NCBI GenBank assembly: GCA_021324575.1
Contig: JAJPIW010000083.1
Location: 1-64,000 of the forward strand
Source: Intrasporangiaceae bacterium
Lineage (GTDB): Bacteria; Actinomycetota; Actinomycetes; Actinomycetales; Dermatophilaceae
Direction: 5' to 3'
Length of the DNA: 64,000 bases
Shown: positions 16,743 to 24,972 of the stretch, in pieces
How positions within the stretch are numbered: the first letter of the stretch is position 1
Layout of the letters: every line of letters starts with the position of its first letter
The notes under the pieces: generated by a model
What the model was told of the DNA's origin: nothing
What the model saw: the letters and a program-made list of their open reading frames with translations, nothing else
Database searches by the model: none
Translations under genes and position numbers: made by a program

Positions 16743-18130
16743 GCCACGACCCCGCCCTGGACGACGCGGCGCAGGTCGGCCAGCTCACCGACGACGAGGA
16801 TCGTGAGACCCCCGGCCCGGCGGACCCCTACCCGCTCGGACGGGTCGACGACGACCGCCACCTTGTTGACCTCCGGCTCGAACTGGGCGAGCGCCCGTTG
16901 GATCTCGATGAACGGTCGCTTCGGGCCGCTGATCAGCACGGCGACCGAGGTGTCCGGCGCCAGCCGCCTGGCCTCTCCGCACGCGGCGAAGATGTCGACC
17001 GGGCCGATGCTCGCCCGGGAGAGCGCATCCAGGCTGAGCGAGATGGTCATCCGGCTGGCGGCCTCGTCGTTGCAGAGGATCGTCGCCTCCTGCTCGTCGA
17101 GGATCGACCGGACGACGAGCGAGGCACCGCACTCGATGGCCAGCTCGACGGCCTCCTCGCCGCCCTTGTAGACATCGGCGGTCGTGTCGACGACGACGGA
17201 CAGGTGCGAGCGCCGGGTGTCGAGGAACTGCCGGACGAGCAGGCGACCGTGCTTGGCCGAGGAGCGCCAGTGGATGTAGCGCCGGTCGTCGCCGGGCTGG
17301 TACTCGCGCAGGGCGTGGAAGGCCAGGTCGCTCATCGACAGCTCGGGCGTCACCTCGCCCTCCAGGTCGCGAAGCAGGCCGGAGCCGAGGCTCTCCAGTG
17401 AGAGCGTCCGCGGGTGCACGTACAGCTCGGTCCGGTCGGTCCAGGTGATCGTGCGCCGGACGACACCGAGCGGGTCACCCTGGACGGTCGTCGCCGGTCC
17501 GACCGGGATCACGCCCCGGCGCTCGGTCGGGACCACGAACAGCTCCTCGTATGCCGCGCCGCCGGCCAGGGCGGGCAGCGTGAACCGGGCCGCGGAGACG
17601 CCGACGGGCAGCTCGACGATGATGGGGAACATCCGGCGCTTGGCCATGTTGGTGACCTCGACCCGCCCGGCGGCCGGTTCGCCGACGGTGACCCGCAACG
17701 GGTCCAGCTGGGTCTCGATCCGGACCTTGGTCCGCCCGATGGCCAGCAGGACGCACAGCGCCACGAGGACCAGACCGCATACGGCGATCATCCGCATCTC
17801 GGTCCAGGCGTAGCGGGCACCGACGAACCAGGCGAGCAGGGCCAGGGCCGCCGTCGCCCAGCCGAGCGTCGACACCCAGCCCAGCCGGTCGAGCACGGGA
17901 CGCCACCACCGCTCGGTCTGCTCACCCACGCGGGCCAGCCGGCCCTTGACCGATCCGGTGACCTCGCTGCCGGCCTGCACCAGCCCAGTGGGCACCTTGA
18001 TGCCCGGGATGCTGACGCTGGGCAGGCTCGGCCCCCGCCGCGGTGCCCGGCGCTGCTGGCCGTCGACCATCGCCTGAGCGCGCTTGAGGTCAGCGCGCGT
18101 CGTCGTGTGGTCCGGATCGGGGGTGCTCAT
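16739..18130 (-). CDS. DUF58 domain protein, partner of MoxR
   Basis: 463 residues. A basic cytoplasmic head is followed by two membrane segments (about 88-131: TLGWATAALALLAWFVGA and MIAVCGLVLVALCVLLAIG). The DUF58 signature REYQPGDDRRYIHWRSSAKHG lies at about 271-291. A von Willebrand A-like region follows (LSVVVDTTADV). DUF58 proteins accompany MoxR ATPases and are thought to be clients or scaffolds for them. The gene is 2 bp after moxR and overlaps the transglutaminase-fold gene by ATGA, so the three are co-translated. Confidence 0.88.
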   Translation of the reverse strand: MSTPDPDHTTTRADLKRAQAMVDGQQRRAPRRGPSLPSVSIPGIKVPTGLVQAGSEVTGSVKGRLARVGEQTERWWRPVLDRLGWVSTLGWATAALALLAWFVGARYAWTEMRMIAVCGLVLVALCVLLAIGRTKVRIETQLDPLRVTVGEPAAGRVEVTNMAKRRMFPIIVELPVGVSAARFTLPALAGGAAYEELFVVPTERRGVIPVGPATTVQGDPLGVVRRTITWTDRTELYVHPRTLSLESLGSGLLRDLEGEVTPELSMSDLAFHALREYQPGDDRRYIHWRSSAKHGRLLVRQFLDTRRSHLSVVVDTTADVYKGGEEAVELAIECGASLVVRSILDEQEATILCNDEAASRMTISLSLDALSRASIGPVDIFAACGEARRLAPDTSVAVLISGPKRPFIEIQRALAQFEPEVNKVAVVVDPSERVGVRRAGGLTILVVGELADLRRVVQGGVVA

Positions 18131-18132
18131 GC

Positions 18133-19101
18133 TCAGGCGACTCGCTCACTGGGTGGGGCGACCTCGGACAGGATCTGCCCGATGACCTGCGCGATGGTGA
18201 TGTTGGCGAACTGAGCCTCTGCGGTGAGCAGGAGGCGGTGGTTGAGCACCGGCTCGGCGAGGACCTTGATGTCGTCGGGGATGACGTGCGTGCGGCCCTG
18301 GCTGATCGCCCAGGTCTTGGCGCACCGCACGAAGGCCAGGCAGCCGCGGACCGACAGGCCGAGCTTGACGCTGAGGTGGCGCCGGGTCTCCTCGGCGAGC
18401 CGGGAGACGTAGGCGAGGATCGCCGGGTCGACGTGGACCTGGTCGGCGAGCTTGGCCATGTCGGACACCACCTGCGCGGTGACCACGGCGGAGAGGGCCT
18501 TGGTCCGGTCGCGGGTTGCCGCGTCGGCGAGGACGGCGACGGTGGCCTCGTGGTCGGGGTAGCCCAGGCTGGTCTTCATGAGGAACCGGTCGAGCTGGGC
18601 CTCGGGCAGCCGGTAGGTGCCGGCCTGCTCGATGGGGTTCTGGGTCGCGATCACCATGAACGGCTCGCCGACCGAGTGGGGCACGCCGTCGACGGTGACC
18701 CGGCCCTCCTCCATGACCTCCAGGAGTGCCGACTGGGTCTTGGGCGAGGCGCGGTTGATCTCGTCGGCGAGCACGATGGTCGCGAAGATCGGGCCGGGGT
18801 GGAAGTCGAAGGTCTGCTTGTTGGGGTCGTAGATCGTCACGCCGGTGACGTCGGAGGGCAGCAGGTCGGGGGTGAACTGGATCCGGCTGTTGCTGCCCTG
18901 GACGGTGCTGGACATGGCCCGCGCGAGCTGGGTCTTGCCGGTGCCCGGGTAGTCCTCGAGGAGCAGGTGCCCCTCGGACAGCATGCAGGTGAAGGCAAGA
19001 CGGATGACGTGCTGCTTGCCGAGCACCGCCTTGTCGACGTTCTGCACCATCTGCTCGAAGGCGCCGGAGAACCAGCTGGCCTGGTCCTGGGGAATGGTCA
19101 T
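18133..19101 (-). CDS. MoxR family AAA+ ATPase
   Basis: 322 residues, normal for the family. Walker A is EDYPGTGKTQLARA (about 49-62), Walker B and following motif ILADEINRASPKTQSALLEVMEE, sensor 1 FMVIATQNPIEQAGTY, all intact. MoxR proteins act as chaperones that mature or assemble protein complexes, often with von Willebrand A partners such as the DUF58 protein next door. An ATG at 19101 follows a GGGAG site. The 118-bp gap before it holds a GTATGCCG copy and no obvious terminator, so it likely belongs to the same transcript as the upstream kinase genes. Confidence 0.92.
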   Translation of the reverse strand: MTIPQDQASWFSGAFEQMVQNVDKAVLGKQHVIRLAFTCMLSEGHLLLEDYPGTGKTQLARAMSSTVQGSNSRIQFTPDLLPSDVTGVTIYDPNKQTFDFHPGPIFATIVLADEINRASPKTQSALLEVMEEGRVTVDGVPHSVGEPFMVIATQNPIEQAGTYRLPEAQLDRFLMKTSLGYPDHEATVAVLADAATRDRTKALSAVVTAQVVSDMAKLADQVHVDPAILAYVSRLAEETRRHLSVKLGLSVRGCLAFVRCAKTWAISQGRTHVIPDDIKVLAEPVLNHRLLLTAEAQFANITIAQVIGQILSEVAPPSERVA

Positions 19102-19219
19102 GGTCGCGTGCTCCCTCTCGGTGGTGTGTCAGTGGGCTGACGGTTGCGTGGGTTCTTGACGAGTCGTGTGCCGGACCGTGCGGTCCCTGTGCCGTTCAAC
19201 GCCTGGGTCGGTATGCCGG

Positions 19220-19915
19220 TCACGGGCGATCCCCGTCCAGCAGGGCCAGGTCGGTCTCGGTGACCAGGCGGGTGGACATGGCGTGCTCGACGAGCCGGGC
19301 CCGGCGGTTGCTCGCGAGCTTGCCGGGACCGCCGTGCAGCCCCCGGGTGCCGGCGTCGGCGAGCTTCTGGCAGACGTTGTCCAGCTTGCGGTTGAACTTG
19401 GTGAGCGTCCAGCCGAGTCGAGCGGCCGCGTCGGCCGAGGTGGGGATCTGGCCGGCGCCCGTGCCGGCCCGTCGCAGGATCCCCTCGCACAGGGCGACGA
19501 TGAGCAGCTTCTGGTCGGGGGTGAAGCTGACCCGGCCGAACGTCGTCTCGCCGCGGTCGTCGAGCTGGGTGGGGACGTCCACCTCGGTGAAGGCCGGCGC
19601 ATCGACGAGGACGTCGAAGTCGTAGGTCGTCGGCCCGGCGGTGAACCACACGGTGAACTTCGACAGGGCCAGCGGCACCCTCGCGCCGGGCGAGAGGAAG
19701 GCCTGGAACAGCCCACGGGGGTCGCTCACGGTGGCCGACAGGGTGGAGCCGACGTTGGCGAGCCACCACAGCCCGCCCTCGTGGACGATCTGGAGGAAGA
19801 CCCGGTGCAGGTAGGGGTTGTCGTCGATGACGACGTCGCCTTCCCGTCCGATGGTGAGCGGACGCTCCAACGGCGCGGCGAACTCCTCGCCACAGAACTC
19901 GACCGTCAGTCCCAC
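19220..19915 (-). CDS. FHA-like domain protein with C-terminal winged helix
   Basis: 231 residues. The first 110 or so resemble a divergent FHA domain (LTIGREGDVVIDDNPYLHRVFLQIVHEGGLWWLANVGS), with GR and the following strands recognisable but the SxxH motif changed to YLHR. The rest reads like a winged-helix module (TPDQKLLIVALCEGILRR, SADAAARLGWTLTKFNRKLDNVCQKLADAG), as in several actinobacterial FHA-HTH proteins. It may sense kinase activity or autoregulate the locus. GTG at 19915 follows a strong GAGGGAGGG. It lies 48 bp after the kinase gene. Function inferred from domains only. Confidence 0.7.
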   Translation of the reverse strand: MGLTVEFCGEEFAAPLERPLTIGREGDVVIDDNPYLHRVFLQIVHEGGLWWLANVGSTLSATVSDPRGLFQAFLSPGARVPLALSKFTVWFTAGPTTYDFDVLVDAPAFTEVDVPTQLDDRGETTFGRVSFTPDQKLLIVALCEGILRRAGTGAGQIPTSADAAARLGWTLTKFNRKLDNVCQKLADAGTRGLHGGPGKLASNRRARLVEHAMSTRLVTETDLALLDGDRP

Positions 19916-19963
19916 CTGACTCCCTCCCTCACCACTGGACGCACGATGAACCCCTGACCCCCG

Positions 19964-21592
19964 CTAGCGCGCCCTCTCACACGCCGGATCGGAGTAGGCC
20001 GTTGTCGACCCACTGCGATTGACGAGCACCATGGCACAGACGAGCCCCCCCTTGGGGGCCTTGATGGTGACCATTTGCTTACTGCTGATGGCAACCGTGG
20101 CGTCGCCAAGCTTCGACGGGTCGGAACCGGCCTTGTAGCGGAACGTGTCACCCGAGGCGGCCCCGGTGTAGGACCACGTGAAGCTGACCTCGCCGATTCC
20201 GGACCGGGCCTTGACGACGGGGACGCCCGGCAGGCCGAGCTGGTCACCGTCGGTCGCCGCGTTCCTCGTCGACGGCGACGTCAACGCCGGGTCCGGTGAG
20301 TCGCCGCCGCCGTGGAACACGGCGATCGCACCGACGACCAGGCCGATGACGAGCAGGCCGATGATGCCGAGCAGGACGACCGGACTGATCGTCACCGAGC
20401 CGTCGCCGGAACCCCCGCCGGCCGGGTCCGTCCCGCCGGCAGTGCCGGGCCGGTCGCGCTGGACCCGGACCGTCCCCTCCTCGACGTCCGTGGCCACCCG
20501 GCCCACGGGGGCGGGCTCCTTGGGTGCCGTGTGGACCGGGGGCGAGGACGAGGCCGGGATCGTCGTGCCGCCCCCCAGCGGGGCCGGCGCGTAGGACGGC
20601 ATACGGGACCCCGTTGCGGTCCCGGCCCGCTGGCCGTGGACGGCCTGGGGAGCCCGCACCCGGGTCTGGTCGGCGTCGTCGACCGCCGGGCGAACCTGGT
20701 CGGCGACCGTCGTGTGACCCTGCTCGTCAAGGACGACGATGGCCGTGCGCGCAAAGCGCTGCTCCTGCTCGATCTCCTGCAGGGCTCGGGCGAGGTTCAG
20801 GGCGGTCTCGGGCCGGGCGTTCTCGTCCTTTGCCATCGCCTGGGACAGGAGCCGCTCGAGGGAGGCGGGGACGTCGGCGCGGCCGGTGCTCGGCACCGGG
20901 GTGGAACGGATCCGGGGCATGAGCGCGTATGCCGAGTTGTCACCTCCCGGCATCTCGAACGGCGAGCGGCCGACGAGCAGCTGCCACAGGGTCGCCGACA
21001 GGGAGTAGATGTCCGAGCGGGGGCCGCCGTTGCTGTGGCCGAAGAGGACCTCCGGTGGAGCCCAGGGGACCGAGACGCCCACCTCGTCGTCGGTGTCCTC
21101 CTCCAGGGCTCGGCCCCGGCCGGCGATGCCGAAGTCGGTGAGCCCGGGGGCGCCGTACTGGCTGACCAGGACGTTGGCCGGCTTGATGTCGCGGTGGATG
21201 ACCCCGGCCCGGTGCGCCGTCTCGACGGCGCTCGCGAGCTGGATGCCGGTGCGGAGCACCTCCTCGACGGTGAACCGCTCCGAGCGGGCTCGGGCGGCGA
21301 GGTTCGGCGGCGGGTAGTACTTCATCACCAGGTACGGGCGGCCGTCGCCGGAGGTGTCGGACCGGAAGACCTGGACGATGTACGGGTGGTCGGCGAGCTG
21401 GGCCATCGTGTCGGCCTCGTCGATGAACTGGCGCCGGACCGACGGGGTCATGCCCTCGGCCTTGAGCACCTTGACCGCGACCGGCATACGGGGCATCTGC
21501 TGCTCGTAGAGGTACACGTCGGCATAGCCCCCCGACCCGAGGGGCTGCACATAGACCAGGCCGGGGATGTCCGGCGGGGTGCTGGGGCTCAC
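19964..21592 (-). CDS. Membrane Ser/Thr protein kinase of the type VII locus
   Basis: 542 residues. The kinase domain (about 12-270) is complete: LGSGGYADVYL loop, VAVKVLK lysine, HRDIKPANVL catalytic loop, LTDFGIAG, and APPE. A Pro/Thr-rich linker leads to one membrane segment (VLLGIIGLLVIGLVVGAIAVF, about 415-435) and an outer fibronectin III-like part (GEVSFTWSYTGAASGDTFRYKAG). There are no PASTA repeats, so it is not PknB. Likely targets are Thr residues read by the FHA proteins and the FHA-bearing ATPase of the same locus; the PP2C gene two places upstream would reverse this. GTG overlaps the preceding stop (GTGA). Confidence 0.93.
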   Translation of the reverse strand: MSPSTPPDIPGLVYVQPLGSGGYADVYLYEQQMPRMPVAVKVLKAEGMTPSVRRQFIDEADTMAQLADHPYIVQVFRSDTSGDGRPYLVMKYYPPPNLAARARSERFTVEEVLRTGIQLASAVETAHRAGVIHRDIKPANVLVSQYGAPGLTDFGIAGRGRALEEDTDDEVGVSVPWAPPEVLFGHSNGGPRSDIYSLSATLWQLLVGRSPFEMPGGDNSAYALMPRIRSTPVPSTGRADVPASLERLLSQAMAKDENARPETALNLARALQEIEQEQRFARTAIVVLDEQGHTTVADQVRPAVDDADQTRVRAPQAVHGQRAGTATGSRMPSYAPAPLGGGTTIPASSSPPVHTAPKEPAPVGRVATDVEEGTVRVQRDRPGTAGGTDPAGGGSGDGSVTISPVVLLGIIGLLVIGLVVGAIAVFHGGGDSPDPALTSPSTRNAATDGDQLGLPGVPVVKARSGIGEVSFTWSYTGAASGDTFRYKAGSDPSKLGDATVAISSKQMVTIKAPKGGLVCAMVLVNRSGSTTAYSDPACERAR

Positions 21593-23544
21593 GCGTTCAC
21601 CTCATACGTGAACGACACGGAGTCGGCAATGGTCACGACGGTCCCGGCCTCGATGCCCTGCTGGTCGCTCGGGCGAAGGCGGAGCGGCTGCTCACCGGGC
21701 AGGGCGACGGTGGTGCCATTGACCGAGCCGAGGTCGCGGACGAGGACGTACCAGCCGTCGATGAAGACCTCGACGTGGTTGCGGGAGATGTCCTTGTCCG
21801 GGCTCGGGAGCTTGACGAGGTGGGGTCGCTCGGCCGCCGGCAGGTCGGCGTTGATCTTCGGGGACCGGCCGAAGAGCACGCCCCGATCGAGGGTCACCAC
21901 GTCGCCGGTGGACAGGCGCAGCACCCCGAGCGGGGGCCGCGGGGACAGGAAGGCCTGCTGCGGCGGGATGTCACGACCGCAGGTCCGGCACTTCGTGGAG
22001 TGCGGCGAGCTGGCGTGACCGGCCGGGCAGAGCACCGACAGGACGAGCGGCCCTGCTCCACCCTCGGGTTCGGCGGTGGCCAGCGTGCGCCGGTCCACCG
22101 TCATCTCGACCGCCTCGTCGGCTCCCGCGCCGGCGCCGGCCGGTGATCCGTATGCCGGTGCCGGCGGGGGCATGATCGGGGTCACCTCGAGGGGTGGACC
22201 GGTCTGGGTCGGGGGTTCAGATGGAGTCGGCAGCGGTTGCGGGATCGTCGGGACGCTCGGCGCCGGCAGGTTGCGGATGACCGGGGAAGTGGAGACCGGG
22301 GCACTGGCCGGCGAGGGTGGTGGTGGGGGTGGCGGCTGTGCCGGGACCGGCTGGTTGGGAGGCAGCGGCACGGGAGTCGCCGGGGTCACTGCGGCTGGCG
22401 GCGGAGCCGGGCGGGACGGCACGGGCGAGGTGGCCGGGGTGGGCGCGGGCGTGGCCGGTGCCGGTTGGGTTCGGCCACCGGTGGCCCAGGGGACCGAGGC
22501 GATGAGGGTGCCACCGCTCGGTGGCGGCGGGGCCGGTGGCTGTACCGGCCGCGGCGCCACCGGCTCGGCCTCCTCCACCGGGGGCGGCATGGTCAGCTCG
22601 CTCGGCTGCGGCGAGGCCGGACGACGGGCCTGGATGACCGGCGGTGCGTCGTCGTGCTCGTCCGGCTCCTCGACGCGCTCGATCTGGCTCGGGACCGCGT
22701 GGGCGGTGACCCCGAACAGGTGGTCGTAGCTCGGCAGCGCATCCTCGTCGTCCGCCGGACTGGTGGACAGCGACGGCGCGGTCGGCGGCGGGGGGGCCGT
22801 CGCCTCGGGCGCAGCAGCTGCCGCCGGAGCCGGGGGCATCGACTGCGCTGGAGGGTCGGGGACGAGGGGAACGGGAGCCGGCGGCGAAACTGGCTGCGGC
22901 GCGGCGAGCGCGGACGGCGGCTCCTCAGCGCTGGGCGGTTCGGCGGGGGCACGATCAGCGGTCGCAGGATCGGCCGGAGCGGTTTGGGGCGCGGGTTCGG
23001 CGGTCGCAGGGTCGGCCGGAACCTCAGGCACTGGCTCGGCCGGTACCTCAGGCGCCGGCTCGGCCGGCACAACCGCCGCCGGGGTACCGGACCGGCGACC
23101 GAACCGCGCCGGTGCCTTCCAGCCGCCGGTGGCGGGAGCGGCAGGCGCCGACACCGGTACGACCGGAGCGGGCTCGGGAGCGACACCGGACTCGAGTCGC
23201 ACGGCGGTCACCTCATCGGCGAGGTCGACCTCCGTCCACGGGCCTCGCGCCCCGGCGCGCACCTCGTGTTCGCCCTCACCGTCGGTGACCACGACGTGGG
23301 CCGTGCCGCGGCATACGACCTGACCGGGTGCGTTCTCGGGGGTCGAGACGAGGACGAAGTCGGGCATCTGGCGGATTCCGCCGCGGCTGAGCACGTCGAG
23401 CACTTCGTCGATCCCGCCTTCGGCGGCAGCGGTCACATCCGTGAGGAGCTCCTCGTCGCCGGCGAGGAGCCCGTGCAGGGATCCCACGGCGAACGACCGC
23501 CACCCGGGCGTCTCGGTGCTGCTCACGTCGGGCACGCCTGTCAC
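21589..23544 (-). CDS. Large FHA protein with Pro/Ala-rich middle and zinc ribbon
   Basis: 651 residues. An N-terminal folded part of about 100 residues is not recognised. A very long Pro/Ala/Glu-rich stretch (about 115-500) is probably disordered. Then comes a zinc ribbon, CPAGHASSPHSTKCRTCG, and a C-terminal FHA domain (about 555-651; FGRSPKINADLP, SRNHVEVF, DLGSVNGT). The FHA motif is intact, so it should bind phosphothreonine. It is linked by GTGA overlaps to the PP2C gene before and the kinase gene after. A scaffold that docks phosphorylated partners to the membrane machine is a fair inference. Confidence 0.82.
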   Translation of the reverse strand: MTGVPDVSSTETPGWRSFAVGSLHGLLAGDEELLTDVTAAAEGGIDEVLDVLSRGGIRQMPDFVLVSTPENAPGQVVCRGTAHVVVTDGEGEHEVRAGARGPWTEVDLADEVTAVRLESGVAPEPAPVVPVSAPAAPATGGWKAPARFGRRSGTPAAVVPAEPAPEVPAEPVPEVPADPATAEPAPQTAPADPATADRAPAEPPSAEEPPSALAAPQPVSPPAPVPLVPDPPAQSMPPAPAAAAAPEATAPPPPTAPSLSTSPADDEDALPSYDHLFGVTAHAVPSQIERVEEPDEHDDAPPVIQARRPASPQPSELTMPPPVEEAEPVAPRPVQPPAPPPPSGGTLIASVPWATGGRTQPAPATPAPTPATSPVPSRPAPPPAAVTPATPVPLPPNQPVPAQPPPPPPPSPASAPVSTSPVIRNLPAPSVPTIPQPLPTPSEPPTQTGPPLEVTPIMPPPAPAYGSPAGAGAGADEAVEMTVDRRTLATAEPEGGAGPLVLSVLCPAGHASSPHSTKCRTCGRDIPPQQAFLSPRPPLGVLRLSTGDVVTLDRGVLFGRSPKINADLPAAERPHLVKLPSPDKDISRNHVEVFIDGWYVLVRDLGSVNGTTVALPGEQPLRLRPSDQQGIEAGTVVTIADSVSFTYEVNA

Positions 23545-24353
23545 CCCTCCCCACCGGCGCCGCCACGGGGCGCCGTATCCGTGTCGTCCGCGTCGTCCGC
23601 GGTGTCCAGTGCAACGACGATAGCGGTCACGTTGTCACGCCCGCCTGCTCGGACCGCAGCGTCCACGAGCGCAGAGGCGGCGGACTGGGGGTCCTCGGCC
23701 GCCTCGACGATGTCCCGGATGCCCGCGTCGGTGAGCTCGTTGGACAGTCCGTCGGAGCAGATCACGAAGCGCTCGCCGGGGTACGGCGGGAAGACCCAGA
23801 TGTCCGGCGAGGGCGCGGGGTCGGACCCGAGGGAGCGGGTGACGACGTTGCGCAGGGGGTGGCGGGCGGCCTCCTCGACGGTGATGACACCGGCGTCGAT
23901 CAGCTCGCGGACCTCGGAGTGGTCGACGGTGACCTGGGTCAGCCGGCCGTCGAGATAGCGGTAGGTCCGGGAGTCGCCGACGTTGAAGACCGCCCAGTGG
24001 TCCGAGCCGCCGGCCCGGACGATCGCCAGACCGGTGGCCGTCGTCCCCATCCCGGCCTGCTCGGGGTTGCGGGCGGTCGACTGGAGGATCCGCTCGTTGG
24101 CGAGGCGGAGCTGGGCGATGATGTCCTCCGCGCGGACGCTGGGCCGGTGCGCCAGCTCGCGCATGGCGTCGATGACGATGCCGCTCGCCACCTCACCGGC
24201 GGCGTGCCCGCCCATCCCGTCGGCCACGACGAACATCGTGCCGTCGGCCAGGGCGTTGTCCTCGTTGTGCGGCCGGACCTGGCCGACGTGGGTCGCTGCC
24301 CCGGATCGCAGCACGAGCCCGGCCCCCTGGACGGTCCGGGACTCCTCGGTCAT
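23541..24353 (-). CDS. PP2C family protein phosphatase
   Basis: 270 residues. All metal-binding motifs are present: VRPHNEDNA, VVADGMGGHAAGEVAS, ICSDGLSNELTDAG and GGRDNVTAIVV. It should dephosphorylate Ser/Thr residues, opposing the kinase encoded two genes downstream. No membrane segment is seen, so it is cytoplasmic, unlike PstP of the cell-division cluster. It is coupled on both sides by ATGA and GTGA overlaps, which ties it firmly to the FHA/kinase/secretion gene set. Confidence 0.92.
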   Translation of the reverse strand: MTEESRTVQGAGLVLRSGAATHVGQVRPHNEDNALADGTMFVVADGMGGHAAGEVASGIVIDAMRELAHRPSVRAEDIIAQLRLANERILQSTARNPEQAGMGTTATGLAIVRAGGSDHWAVFNVGDSRTYRYLDGRLTQVTVDHSEVRELIDAGVITVEEAARHPLRNVVTRSLGSDPAPSPDIWVFPPYPGERFVICSDGLSNELTDAGIRDIVEAAEDPQSAASALVDAAVRAGGRDNVTAIVVALDTADDADDTDTAPRGGAGGEG

Positions 24354-24820
24354 CGCTCGATCCGGACGGTCTGCAGGATGCCCTGGACCTGGTCGTAGTC
24401 GGTCTCGATCTCCGTGCCGCCGACCGATCCGGTCACCTGGACGAGGTGGACGAGGCCTTCGAGCCGGGTCCCGGCGAAGAGGTGGACCTGGACGATGTCG
24501 CCGGCCTTGGGGTCGGTCCAGGAGATGTTGACGCCGATCACCGGTACCTCACCGAGGGTGAGCGTGAACGGCTCGTCGATCTCGCCCTCGGGCTGCTGGT
24601 CGACGAATGCCTTGAGGTCGGCCATCGCCGAGGGCACGGTGAACGTGAGCGGCCGCGTGTAGTGCCGGACGACGACGTTGCTCGCCAGCCCGTCCACGAG
24701 CGGACCACGGGCGGCGAGCACGGTCCCGGCCATCGGCACGGCGGTCCAGTCGTCGGGCACTTCGACGGACACCCGGGGAGGGCCCGGGAAGGTCTGGCTC
24801 GGGGCAGAGAACTGCGTCAT
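24350..24820 (-). CDS. LpqN/DUF1795-like small protein, first gene of the type VII locus
   Basis: 156 residues. No signal peptide or membrane segment is present. The sequence VEVPDDWTAVP, then VVVRHYTRPLTF, then a C-terminal GGTEIETDYDQVQGILQTVRI suggests the LpqN/PsbP-like fold (DUF1795) seen in many actinobacterial secretion-linked and stress proteins, here cytoplasmic. ATG at 24820 follows AAAGGTGG. It appears to open the leftward operon; the 152-bp gap to cca presumably holds the promoter, though no strong box is visible and two ccgatcct direct repeats (about 24876-24893) are the only feature noted. The family call is tentative. Confidence 0.6.
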   Translation of the reverse strand: MTQFSAPSQTFPGPPRVSVEVPDDWTAVPMAGTVLAARGPLVDGLASNVVVRHYTRPLTFTVPSAMADLKAFVDQQPEGEIDEPFTLTLGEVPVIGVNISWTDPKAGDIVQVHLFAGTRLEGLVHLVQVTGSVGGTEIETDYDQVQGILQTVRIER

Positions 24821-24972
24821 GCCGATGGTCCACCTTTGTCGTCCGTCGGCTCCGGGGCGAGCCGCAGAGGATTCCCGATCCTCCCGATCCTCATTCTGGC
24901 CGAACCGCTGGGGGCGCGCGAGGCGGCCCGGAGCACGTTAGCCGAGCGCAAGGTCTGCCGACATGGGGAGTA

